Shown: one piece after another, positions 35,773 to 46,316 of the stretch
How the letters are laid out: every line of letters starts with the position of its first letter
Numbering within the stretch: position 1 is the stretch's first letter
NCBI GenBank assembly: GCA_014529385.2
Contig: CM043945.1
Location: 146,718,241 to 146,782,240, forward strand
Origin: Adiantum capillus-veneris
Taxonomy: Eukaryota > Streptophyta > Polypodiopsida > Polypodiales > Pteridaceae
Direction of reading: 5' to 3'
Length of the DNA stretch: 64,000 nt
Position numbers and translations under genes: made by a program
The notes under the pieces: generated by a model
Told to the model about the DNA's origin: nothing
Seen by the model: the letters and a program-made list of their open reading frames with translations, nothing else
Databases searched by the model: none

Positions 35773-37360
35773 TGTCATAAAATCTAATATCTAACCAACC
35801 CAAATGATTTTCTCATATTAAACTGATCACTTAATGTAGGAGAATAAACGGGAACAAGTGTTAAGATATAGATATGTGCTTATAGATCTATCTCAACACG
35901 GGGCCAATAGTAAAGGGGCCCAAATGGGAGATGGTCTATCAAGAGCAAGGCTAACCAATGGAGCATAAGACCTTAGGGTTAGCTTCATTTAAGACCTCCA
36001 ATAATGTGTGTAAAAGTCCTTTGACCTTAGGTAAGCTAGGAGCTTGAGGTGGGAACCCGGCCCAAGCTCGAGGTGTTTGTCCTGCTTGAGGTGCTTGATT
36101 AAGGTACTTGAGGTGCTTGACTTACTCCATGCTTGAGGTGCTTGACTTGCCGCTTGATTAAGGTGCTTGAGGTGCCTTGACATGCTTGCCTGAGATGCTT
36201 GTGGGAATACCCCCTAGTCCAAGTGCTTTGTCATGCTTGATGACTAAGGTGCTTGAGCTCCTAAAGTCAAAAGCATCCCTACAAGAGGGGGGGTGAGCCC
36301 TTTTCCTAGGGATTAGAGAGAGAACACACACTCACACTCACAAGGGAAGCCCCATCTTGAAGAGGCAGCAAGGACACATGTCAGGTCCCTACCCATGTTA
36401 CCTTCATGTGTTGCTTGAAGCCTATTGGCTAGGCTTCAAAGGGGTCCAATGATAAATTACTTGAATTATCTAATTGTTTTTGCATTTATCAAGTCCTCTC
36501 TCTCAAAGGGGAAAGGGGGACACTTGTCCCAAGGCTATCCCTGTTGCTTGTAATGGATTTTGCTTGTGATTGGCTAGGCCTGGAGGGGTCCAATGAGCTT
36601 CAAGCATGAGCTACAAGGGGGGGTGGACCCAAGCAAGCTAGGGGGGTGCTTAGGGGGTATACTCACCCACACACACTCACAAGCACTCTCATTGTGTGCT
36701 ATGCAAAGTGCAAGAGCTCCCTCTCCAAGCAAGTAGAGGTTGAGAGCCTACACCAACACTCTTGGCTATGGAGTGCAAATCCAACCAAGAGCCATGCTTA
36801 AATGCTTGATCTTGTCATCTCCTTCTTCTTCATTACTATGCTATTATGTATGCTAGCTCAAGAGTTATGATAAGTGAGGAACTAGCTCTTTCTCATATGA
36901 AATGTTTCTTCTTCCTCTTCCCTACCCTCATTCCCTGCTAGCTCTCTCCACCTTCGAAGGTGTTTGAGGTCTTGGGACTGAGGCTTGGTATAGTTAAAGC
37001 TTTCTTCAAGTTTAGGTTATGCTATGATGTTGATGCATGAAGCTTTCCATCTTCATTGCTTCACCTAGGTCACAAGGAACACAAAGAATGTATTGTAACA
37101 AGTCTCTCTTTATGGGAGAAATCATAATACAAATGCCTATTGGAGGGGGGACCGGCTCCACATAAATCCGGTCCTCAACTGTTGTCATGTTCTCTAAATT
37201 CTCTCTCTTGCAAAAGTATTGTCTATGCCAAGTTAACTAATTGCTATGATTATGTTGCTATCTTCAATTATGTCAACCCGCTATGCTCACAACATCATTT
37301 CTTGAAAGTACTCTCATTAAATTCCGCTACTCTCAAATTGAATAGGCAAATTCCATTACA
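35773..37360 (+). mobile_element. Element C: 5' LTR
   Basis: A 1588-bp LTR, TGTCATAAAATC...CCATTACA, repeated at 43102-52456 where the CACTA transposon splits the copy. One base after its end lies TGGTATCAGAGC. It contains runs of a CTTGAGGTGCTTG motif (36060-36190). It has no coding content. Confidence 0.9.
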
Positions 37361-37361
37361 T

Positions 37362-37373
37362 TGGTATCAGAGC
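37362..37373 (+). other. Element C: primer binding site (initiator tRNA-Met)
   Basis: TGGTATCAGAGC, the complement of the 3' end of plant initiator tRNA-Met, sits one base after the LTR. Confidence 0.9.
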
Positions 37374-37772
37374 ATTTGGTTTCTCTTTTCTTGCTTAAGA
37401 AGAGAGGTCCTTAAGTAGCCTATAAATGGTTGATGTTGTTAATTATAATAGAGTAAGTGGAAGTGGGATCTAATATCGGTTTTGTTAAGCCCACTATGTG
37501 GGAGATGGTGCACACCTCAGGAGCTTTGGACTTAATAATGGAGTCTTTTTAGACTTGCCTACGACTTTACCATTATTGAGCCATAAGAAGTCCGAAAGGA
37601 GCTAGCCCTTGGCAACTCTGCTATGTTAGACCTACTCCTCTACTCTCTATAATTAACCACTTTGAGCCGTGGGTGTAGATACTTAAGAGGCGATTTTCAA
37701 AGGCTAAGAGGAGTGGCAACTAAGGTTTTGTATTGCCAAAGCATACACTAAGTATAAACATAAATTTTGTTA

Positions 37773-39240
37773 ACATGGCTGACAATAATCAAGAGAGTAG
37801 AGTGAACATTGATAGCTTTGATTTTGCACATGAAGGTGCTAATGATGATGCTCCCATGTTTGTGAATTATCTCGTCACTAGGTTGCAACAAGCTATGGGC
37901 AACCCTGTTTTGCAAGCCGAAGTTAATCAACAACTTCGTGCTTATGGAATTTCCCTTCCTCTCCCAGAGGAGAGAGAGCTTAGGAGGCCTCTTGAAGAGA
38001 CCCCCAAAAGAAGACTCTCTCCCATTCAAGAGGAGGAATCCAAAGAGAATGAAAGCAATAACAGTCTAAGTTCTTCTGAAGATGTGGCTCCATGAAGACG
38101 ACGGTCTAGACGATCGCCTACTCCTCCCAAGAGGAAAAGAGCAACCTATAGTTCTTCTCCTCATCACTCTGAAAGGAAAGAGAGGAAACAAAGGAAGAAA
38201 AGGGCTAGGAAGAGGTCACCCTCTTCTCCTTCTTCTTCACCTTCCTCCTCTTCAGATGAAAGTTATGGCTATTCTCCTAGAGAATACAAGAGGGGAGGAC
38301 ATCGCAAATCATTTCCTGCATGGCGAAGGTCACAAAAGCTAAAGAAGTTCAACGAGGGAGGAAAGAGTATCTCTTTTCTCACCTATGATGGCACCTTTGG
38401 TGCTACCGACAAAGTGTTGGCCTTCATCCAGCAATTTGATGCGGCCTTTGGGGACGAGGGCTTCACAGAGTCCTCCAAGCTACGCCATGTAGCTATGCAC
38501 TTCCAAAAATCAGCTCGTCAATGGTGGGCTAGCCTTCGTGGCAATGGAGAAGCCCCAAAGACATGGAAAACTCTACGAGTTTCCATCATGAAGCAATTTC
38601 TTCCAAGTGATACTAAAGATAAAGTTCTTACCGAATGGCGCGGCTTGAAGCTTCTCTCTCATGAGTCTATCAACAAGTATGTAGACAAGTTTTGGGATTT
38701 ACATCTCAAAGCTACTGTCTTTCAAAAGATAGACTTTGCCGAGCAAAGACAGCAATTCTGTGCGGGATTACCTGAAGAGATGGCCGAATACATCAACTCT
38801 TAACGGCCCGGTACTATTACCGAAGTAATCCACCACACCATGGTTGCTTCACGCATCAATTTCCATCAAGGGGCTAGACGTAATGTCAAGCCCATGGAAA
38901 CAAAGATAAAAATGATGCAAAGGGGAAATCCAATGCTCAAAATAATTCCCAAGGCACTTCCAACAACAACAATAACAACAACAACAATCGGTCCAAGGAG
39001 AAGGGAGTTTACAAAGGTAAAAACAAACTGTCTCCTGAAGAGCTTGAAGCTTTTCGCAAGGACCATAAGTGTTTCAAGTGTGGGGAGCAAGGACATGGCT
39101 ATCGTTCTTGCCCCAAGAAGAATACTCGCAATGAGACTCCTAGGGATTCCACCATCGAAGCTCCAAAAGAGGATGCTCATTGCAAAGGATCATCACTTTC
39201 CTATGCGTGGGGAAAGGTAAGAGAGCATGATGCCTTCATC
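37773..39240 (+). pseudogene. Element C: gag
   Basis: Gag of a chromovirus-type gypsy element, starting at MADNNQESR (about 37773). An acidic N-terminus and an Arg/Ser-rich stretch are followed by the capsid block ISFLTYDGTFGATDKVLAF, FQKSARQWWASLRG, MKQFLP and FCAGLPEEMAEYI. Near 39068-39110 lies an intact knuckle CFKCGEQGHGYRSC (CX2CX4HX4C). Lesions are TGA at 38093-38095 before Arg-Arg-Arg (probably CGA to TGA), TAA at 38801-38803, and a frameshift near 38905. The gene is non-functional but well preserved. Confidence 0.8.
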
Positions 39241-41901
39241 TTGTTTGACCCTGGCTCTACTCTCAACTTCATATCAATAGAGTTCGCCACCAAGTTGGGC
39301 ATTCAAGCTTTTGAGATGGGAGATATAGTAACAGCTGATGCAGCTTTCAAGGGACAACAAGCCTCCGTTACTCCCTTGATTGGGAAGTTGAGGCTTCATG
39401 TCCAAAGCTATGTCGACAACGAAGACTTCTTCATCTCTCCTCTCCAACATCAAGATGTTATCCTAGGGGCACCATGGTTTGATCGCATGGCTGCCAACAT
39501 GAAGTTCCCTGAAAGGAGAATTTACTTCACCTACAGGGGAAAGAACATGTATATAGATGCCAGTGAGCGTGGTCGCACTATTCCACTTGTAAATCCTCTT
39601 TCTTTTGATAAATCAATGAAGAGCTCAGTTTCTGCGTACATGATTTATGTCAAAGAGTCTCTAAAAGCTAATAATGTTTCATCAAATGAAAATGATAGGA
39701 ATCAAGAAGAGTTAGACTTGTCTACTTTTCTAAAAGGATTCCAAGATGTGTTCATCGATGATATCCCTATGGACCTACCTCCAAAACGAGGGGATGATGA
39801 CCATCGTATTGAGCTCCTTCAAGGAAGCTCACCGCCTAACAAACCTCCTTATCGAGTCTCACAAGCTCAACAAGAGGAGATTATGAGGCAAGTACAGGAA
39901 TTGGTAGACAAAGGGATGGTGAGGCCTAGTTCCTCTCCCTTTTGTTCTCCAGTCCTTTTAGTGCAAAAGAAAGATGGTACATACCGTATGTGTGTGGACT
40001 ATCGAGCACTAAACCATATCACTATCAAAAACAGATTTCCCGTGCCTCGGGTAGAAGATCTGTTTGATAAGCTACAAGGATCTACCTACTTCAGTAGGAT
40101 TGACCTTAAGAGTAGCTATCATCAAATAAGGATAGTGGATGAAGATATCCTAAAGACCGCGTTTCGCACAACATTTGGTCTTTATGAATATCTAGTCATG
40201 CCTTTTGGCTTGACTAATGCACCAGCTACTTTCAACCGTCTCATGGAGAAAATTTTTAGACCATATTGTAAATTCACTGGAGTGTTCTTTGATGATATCA
40301 TCATCTACTCCAAATCTTTGGAGGAACATAAGCAACATCTTCAAGTGATTTTTCAAGCCTTGAGGGAGAACAAACTTTTTCTCAACCAAAAGAAAAGTGA
40401 ATTCTTCCTTCAAGAGATTCAATATCTAGGTCATATTATCTCTCACGATGGTATTCGTATGGATCCATCAAAGTTAGAGGTAATAAAATCATGGCCTAAC
40501 CCAAGGAATCTACATGAGCTAAGAAGCTTTATTGGTATGTGTGCATACTATAGACGCTTCATAGCAAAATTCTCTCAAGTAGCAGGACCACTACACGACT
40601 TAACAAAGAAGAACGTTAAGTTTGTATGGACTGCTAAGGAGCAAAATGATTTTGAAAAACTCAAAGAGAAGATTACTTCCCAACCAGTCCTCGTGCTTCC
40701 GATTCTCTCAAAGCCATTTGAGGTCCAATGTGATGCGTGTGGTGATTGCCTTGGAGCGGTTTTGCTTCGAGAAGGGCATGCCATAGCATATGAGAGCCGA
40801 AGGCTCAATAGTGATGAACGAGTCTTGGGCATTTATGAGAAAGAGCTTTTAGCTGTTCTACATGCCCTAGACACATGGAAGAACTACCTATTGGGGACTC
40901 CATTTATCCTACGAACCGACCACCAAAGTCTCAAGTATTTCATGACGCAAACCAAGCTTTCCGACAAACAAATGAGGTGGGCAAATTTTCTTTTGCAATT
41001 TAATTTCCATATTGCTCACATAGCTGGTAAGCACAATCAAGTTTCCGATGCACTTTCACAACGACCAAAAGTTAATGCGGTGTCTATAGCTACTCACAAT
41101 GATCTATCCTCTATGATAGATGAGTATGCTACTGACCCTGACTTTAGAGACATAATGTCAGCCCTTGCTTTGGGGAAGAATGAGGAACCATTCACCTTGC
41201 AAGATGGTTATCTTCTCCACGGCCATAGGCTATGTGTTACCCATTCCCTTCGTGAGAAGGTTATGTATGAATCCCATGCTCCTCCATATGCAGGGCATAG
41301 AGGTATTCAAACTACTCTCCGAGGAGTAGAGACGTATTTCTATTGGCCTACCATGAAAGTGGACATACAAGAGTATGCTTCAAAATGTGTAGTATGCCAA
41401 AAGACCAAGTATGATAGAGGGAAGCAACCTGGACTACTCCAGCCATTGCCTATTCCAAATTCACCATGGGAGAGTATATCCATGGATTTCATCTTTGGAT
41501 TACCCAAGTCTATCCATGGGAATACAGGAATATGGACAATAGTCGACAGGTTTAGCAAGCAAGCACATTTTATTCCTGTCAAAAAGCCTATTAAGGCACA
41601 TCAAATGGCAACTCTCTTCATATCTCAGATTTTCAAGCACCATGGATTACCCACATCCATCGTGTCAGATAGAGATCCTAGAATGACCAGTAATTTCTGG
41701 AAAGGTCTCTTTGAAAATCTAGGAACAAGATTGAATTTCTCTTCGGCCTATCACCCACAAACGGATGGCCAAAGTGAGATATCCAATCTTACGATACTCG
41801 ATCTACTCAAGACTTATGTTACCGAAGTAGATCAACGCTCACAATGGGATAGAGATCCTAGAATGACCAGTAATTTTTGGAAGGTCTCTTTGAAAATCTA
41901 G
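39241..41901 (+). pseudogene. Element C: pol (protease, RT, RNase H, integrase core)
   Basis: An 886-codon open frame. The protease site is LFDPGSTLNFIS at the start. RT follows, with VRPSSSPFCSPVLLVQKKDG, YFSRIDLKSSYHQIRI and catalytic FFDD at about residue 348. RNase H begins at QCDACGDCLGAVL (about 495) and has LRTDHQSLKYF. Integrase has the HHCC module (YAGHRG, CVVCQ) near 675-725 and D in SMDFI (about 747), D in SDRDP (about 809) and E in GQSEI (about 845). All catalytic residues are present. The frame then runs into a second copy of 41668-41847 that has lost one base, so it ends early at 41901. Confidence 0.88.
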
Positions 41902-42026
41902 GAACAAGATTGAATTTCTCTTCGGCCTATCACCCACAAACGGATGGCCAAAGTGAGATATCCAATCTTACGATACTCGATCTACTCAAGACTTATGTTA
42001 CCGAAGTAGATCAATGCTCACAATGG
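41668..42026 (+). repeat. 180-bp tandem duplication inside element C integrase
   Basis: Copy 1 (41668-41847) and copy 2 (41848-42026) both start GATAGAGATCCTAGAATG and are almost identical. Copy 2 lacks one base (GGAAAGGTC becomes GGAAGGTC), shifting the frame. The duplication repeats the end of the integrase core, including the catalytic Glu. Confidence 0.92.
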
Positions 42027-42694
42027 GAAAAGTATTTACCTCTAGTAGAGTATGCCTACAATAATATTGTACATACTTCTACGGGGAAAGCACCTTTCGA
42101 GATCATAGAGGGGAGACCTAAAAGTCCCTTGCTACTCAAAGTACATGGGAAGATCTTCGCCGCCGATGAGTATAGCCGTGACCTACAAGAATCTTTTCAA
42201 AAGATTAGGGAGGCTATAGCTATCTCTCAACAAAGGCAAAAAGCTGCTGCTGATAAGCACAGAAGAGCCTTAATGTTCAAAGAAAATGATTGGGTCTTAC
42301 TCAAGTTTCCTAAGGCTTGATTAAGGCAAACGACGGGAAAAAATCCTATAGGCCATCAAAAGTATTATGCTAAACTAGCAAAAAGATACTATGGTCCTTT
42401 CCAAATCTTGAAGCCCATCACTGAGACGGCTTATCAACTCAAGTTGCCCAACCATTGGCTTATACACAATGCCTTTCATGTAAGCCTACTTAAGCCCTAC
42501 AAAGGAGATCCACCAACTGAACCAATTATTGAAGATCCTCCCGAAGTTGAAGACCAAGAAGAGGTGCTACAACCCGAAGCTATCCTTCAGCATGAAGACA
42601 AGGTACTACGACATGGTAAGATAATCTGACAGTATCTTATTAAGTTCAAAAATTATCCTTTTGAACATGCTAGATGGATGCAAGGAGTAAATTA
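41877..42694 (+). pseudogene. Element C: integrase C-terminus and chromodomain-like tail
   Basis: Continues integrase after the duplication: YLPLVEYAYNN, GKAPFEIIEG, KENDWVLLKF, RYYGPFQILKPI and NAFHVSLLKPYKG. The end reads EAILQHEDKVLRHGKII, a stop, then QYLIKFKNYPFEHARWMQ, which fits the chromodomain-like tail of chromoviruses. The TGA codons at 42318 and 42627 both stand where Arg is expected (CGA to TGA). In chromoviruses this tail can steer integration. Confidence 0.75.
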
Positions 42695-43086
42695 AGGATA
42701 GTATGAACCTTGTCAATGCTTACAATGCTACATTAGAGTAAGCAAATGTACAAATTTCTTTTAAATGACTCATGTTTTTGTCTTATAAGACTAGTCCTCT
42801 TTTTAATTGTGCACAAATTTAACTAGTATACATGCTTAGAATCATGTTTGTGATGACGGCGTCTCTCAAACACCAAGTAGAATTTGTCACTCTACTTTGG
42901 GAGAATGAAATGGACTAAAGAGCAGACATGCTTGCGGCAGCTATGTCTCCCAAGCACCAAATGGATTAGTCATCCATCTTGGAAAGATGTCGTAGGGTAA
43001 AAAAGGGATCCTTTACCCGCTAAGTACGATTGACTAATGACTAAGGCTTTATCTCTTCTACCTCATAGTCGAGGACGACTATGATT

Positions 43087-43101
43087 TCAAGAGAGAGGTA
43101 A
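43087..43101 (+). other. Element C: polypurine tract
   Basis: TCAAGAGAGAGGTAA lies directly before the 3' LTR start TGTCATAAAATC. Confidence 0.6.
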
Positions 43102-43394
43102 TGTCATAAAATCTAATATCTAACCAACCCAAATGATTTTCTCATATTAAATTGATCACTTAATGTGGGAGAATAAACGGGAACAAGTGTTAAGATATAG
43201 ATATGTGCTTATAGATCTATCTCAACACGGGGCCAATAGTAAAGGGACCAAAATGGGAGATGGTCTATCAAAAGCAAGGCTAACAAATGGAACATAAGAC
43301 CTTAGGGTTAGCTTCATTGAAGACCTCCAATAATGTGTGTAAAAGTCCTTTGAACTTAGGTAAGCTAGGGTTGAGCTTGAGGTGGGAACCCGGC

Positions 43395-43535
43395 CCAAGC
43401 TCGAGGTGTTTGTCCTGCTTGAGGTGCTTGTCGTCCTTGAGGTGTTTGTCCTGCTTGAGGTGCTTGTCGTCCTTGAGGTGTTTGTCCTACTTGAGGTGCT
43501 TGTCGTCCTTGAGGTGTTTGTCCTGCTTGAGGTGC
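43395..43535. repeat. 36-bp minisatellite in element C 3' LTR
   Basis: About four copies of a 36-bp unit beginning CTTGAGGTGTTTGTCCTGC. The 5' LTR has one copy at the matching place (about 36070). Confidence 0.9.
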
Positions 43536-44591
43536 TTGATTAAGGTACTTGATGTGCTTGACTTACTCCATGCTTGAGATGCTTGACTTGCCGCTTGATT
43601 AAGGTGCTTGAGGTGCCTTGACATGCTTGCCTGAGATGCTTGTGGGAATACCCCCTAGTCCAAGTGCTTTGTCATGCTTGATGACTAAGGTGCTTGAGCT
43701 CCTAAAGTCAAAAGCATCCCTACAAGAGGGGGGGCGAGCCCTTTTCCTAGGGATTAGAGAGAGAGAACACACACTCACACTCACAAGGGAAGCCCCAGCT
43801 TGAAGAGACAGCAAGGACACATGTCAGGTCCCTACCCATGTTACCTTCATGTGTTGCTTGAAGCCTATTGGCTAGGCTTCAAAGGGGTCCAATGATAAAT
43901 TACTTGAATTATCTAATTGTTTTTGCATTTATCAAGTCCTCTCTCTCAAAGGGGAAAGGGGGACACTTGTCCCAAGGCTATCCCTGTTGCTTGTAATGGA
44001 TTTTGCTTGTGATTGGCTAGGCCTGGAGGGGTCCAATGAGCTTCAAGCATGAGCTACAAGGGGGGGTGGACCCAAGCAAGCTAGGGGGGTGCTTAGGGGG
44101 TATACTCACCCACACACACTCACAAGCACTCTCATTGTGTGCTATGCAAAGTGCAAGAGCTCCCTCTCCAAGCAAGTAGAGGTTGAGAGCCTACACCAAC
44201 ACTCTTGGCTATGGAGTGCAAATCCAACCAAGAGCCATGCTTCAATGCTTGAGCTTGTCATCTCCTTCTTGTTCATTACTATGATATTATGTATGCTAGC
44301 TCAAGAGTTATGATAAGTGAGTAACTAGCTCTTTCTCGTATGAAATGTTTCTTCTTCCTCTTCCCTACCCTCATTCCCTGCTAGCTCTCTCCACCTTCGA
44401 AGGTGTTTGAGGTCTTGGGACTGAGGCTTGGTATAGTTAAAGCTTTCTTCAAGTTTAGGTTATGCTATGATGTTGATGCATGAAGCTTTCCATCTTCGTT
44501 GCTTCACCTAGGTCACAAGGAACACAAAGAATGTATTGTAACAAGTCTCTCTTTATGGGATAAATCATAATACAAATGCCTATTGGAGGGG

Positions 44592-44603
44592 CACTACAAG
44601 AAG
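44592..44603 (+). repeat. CACTA left terminal inverted repeat
   Basis: CACTACAAGAAG, pairing with CTCTTGTAGTG at 52231-52241. Confidence 0.92.
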
Positions 44604-44619
44604 CTCTTCATATTAGCGA

Positions 44620-44761
44620 CGCTCATACAGCGACGCTCAAAAAAAAATTTCCCGGCGTCGCTATGAGCGTCGCTATAAGCGTCGCTACGAGCGTCGCAAA
44701 TTTACAAAGAAATTTGCGACGCTCATAGCGATGCTTATAGCGACTCTCATAGCGACGCCGG
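44620..44761. repeat. CACTA left subterminal repeats forming a 52-bp stem
   Basis: Built from GCGTCGCTATAAGC-type units. The arms 44652-44703 and 44710-44761 are reverse complements over 52 bp with about three mismatches and a 6-base loop. Subterminal repeats of CACTA elements are the known binding sites of the TNPA-type protein. Confidence 0.88.
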
Positions 44762-44855
44762 CTGGGGTAAAAAAATAATCGAGCGCGCCCAAAAACTCAG
44801 ATCTCAGATCTGAGTTTTTCGGCGCCCTCAAGCAAGGAGCAGGTAACGCTCTCCC

Positions 44856-44856
<1 letters not shown>

Positions 44857-44908
<52 letters not shown>

Positions 44909-45040
44909 CACACACACACACACACACACGAGGAGAGGAAGGAGAGCCAGGTATGATCCTTCCCTCTCCTCATTCTCATGTTCCCTTCCCCTCTTTCTCT
45001 CTCCCTCTCTCTCTCTCTCACACACACACATAGTGTTTTT

Positions 45041-45071
<31 letters not shown>

Positions 45072-45300
45072 AACAAAAACAAAAATGCACACACACATAC
45101 ATAAACAAAGAATGCACACACACATTGAGAGAGAAAAAGAGAGAGAGAGCATGCATAAACAAAAAACGCACGCATTGAGAGAGGAAAAGAGAGAGAGAAC
45201 ATGCATAAACAAAAAACGCACACATTGAGAGAGGAAAAGAGAGAGAAAGCATGCATACGATCCAAGAAAACGCACACACATTGAGAGAGAAAGAGAGAGA
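44857..45300. repeat. CACTA: CT, CA and GA microsatellites
   Basis: Runs of CT (44857-44902), CA (44909-44929), GA (about 45043-45067) and imperfect GAGAGAGAAAAAGA / CATGCATAAACAAAAAACGCA units. Open frames here are low-complexity artefacts. Confidence 0.9.
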
Positions 45301-45637
45301 AACTAATTTAACGTCGTAGGAAACTAATTAAAATTAAAAGACCTAAAGATCTAGCCGACGAGGAGTTGAACTCAAGACCTATTATTCAAGAGGGAAATGG
45401 CATAATCAATCTATCATACTTGGCATGGGTGATAGAAAGGTTATACCATTTATCTCTTTTTATTGGCACAGACATCCACACACGCGCACACACACAAGAA
45501 GAAGAGAGTTATTTATAACGTCGTAGGAAACTATCTTAAAAGACGTTAAAGATTAGGTTATATGTAGACTTACATTAAATTATATTTACGTTTATTTAAG
45601 CTAGATTTAGATTTATGTTATATTAGATTAGATTTAG

Positions 45638-45830
45638 GTCTCCATAGACTGCGATGCCTGCATGAAGCGGGTGAAGAAAACCCTCAATGGAATATAGGGT
45701 ATTGCTGCCTTCACTCATGGTGGGCTCCGTCGATCCAAAAGTACTGGTGAAATGTCTTCAGAAGATAGGGAAGAAGGTGGATCTTCAGGGCGGCAAGAGT
45801 CACTACATCCCCGACACAATGACCATCTAG
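45638..45830 (+). pseudogene. HMA (heavy-metal-associated) domain gene fragment captured by the CACTA element
   Basis: A broken fragment of a plant heavy-metal-associated domain protein (HIPP/copper-chaperone type). The first frame (45638-45694) reads VSIDCDACMKRVKKTLNGI, with the CXXC metal-binding pair at 45650-45661, followed by a stop at 45695-45697 where Glu is common. After GIAAF the middle of the domain is missing. The end of the domain resumes in another frame at 45717-45788 as MVGSVDPKVLVKCLQKIGKK, then VDLQ, stopping at 45830. The motif order and spacing match the two ends of an HMA fold. Similar AT-rich sequences flank it (about 45563-45635 and 45844-45925). This is not a working gene; I infer capture of host sequence by the transposon. 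Confidence 0.8.
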
Positions 45831-46316
45831 ACAACCTCTAGTCATTAGACTTACGTTAAATTAGATTTAGCTTTATTTTTAGTTAGATTTACGTTTATTT
45901 AGATTTACGCTTATTTACGTTAGATCGAGTCCACGCAAGAATTACTTACGGTTTAGCGTTTAGAGTTAGACGAACAGTGAAAAGATCTACTGTGAAAAGA
46001 TGTTAAGATGAAGTGAAGTGCTACAGCTAGAGAAGAGGCAAAGGGGTTTTGTCCACTACATGCAGTATCATGTAGACGTGGGTGTGTAGATTTCTTGTAC
46101 CCACAAATATAGGTATTGACCAATAAAGACGAGATTATAACCCGGTGGTTCTGATCTCCGTGCACCTCTAGACCGAGGTGTGCGGGGATTGGACATGACT
46201 AGAGAATGTGAGGTAAAGAGAGAGAGAGAGGGAGAGAGAGAGAGAGAGAGATAAGACGAAGAATGCCAATAGAATATTAAATTTGTTGTCCAGGTTATAA
46301 GGTTTTTATCCTCATT

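Noticed and set aside
43395-43535. Regular 36-bp repeats resembling a CRISPR array
   Set aside because: Units are head to tail with no unique spacers, lie in a plant LTR, and the other LTR has one copy: a minisatellite.
44797-45281. Several overlapping minus-strand frames of 87-160 codons in the CACTA 5' region
   Set aside because: Low-complexity translation of CT/CA/GA microsatellites; no domain.
45360-45440. tRNA-like B box (GAGTTGAACTCAAGACC)
   Set aside because: No A box at a suitable distance and no cloverleaf could be drawn.
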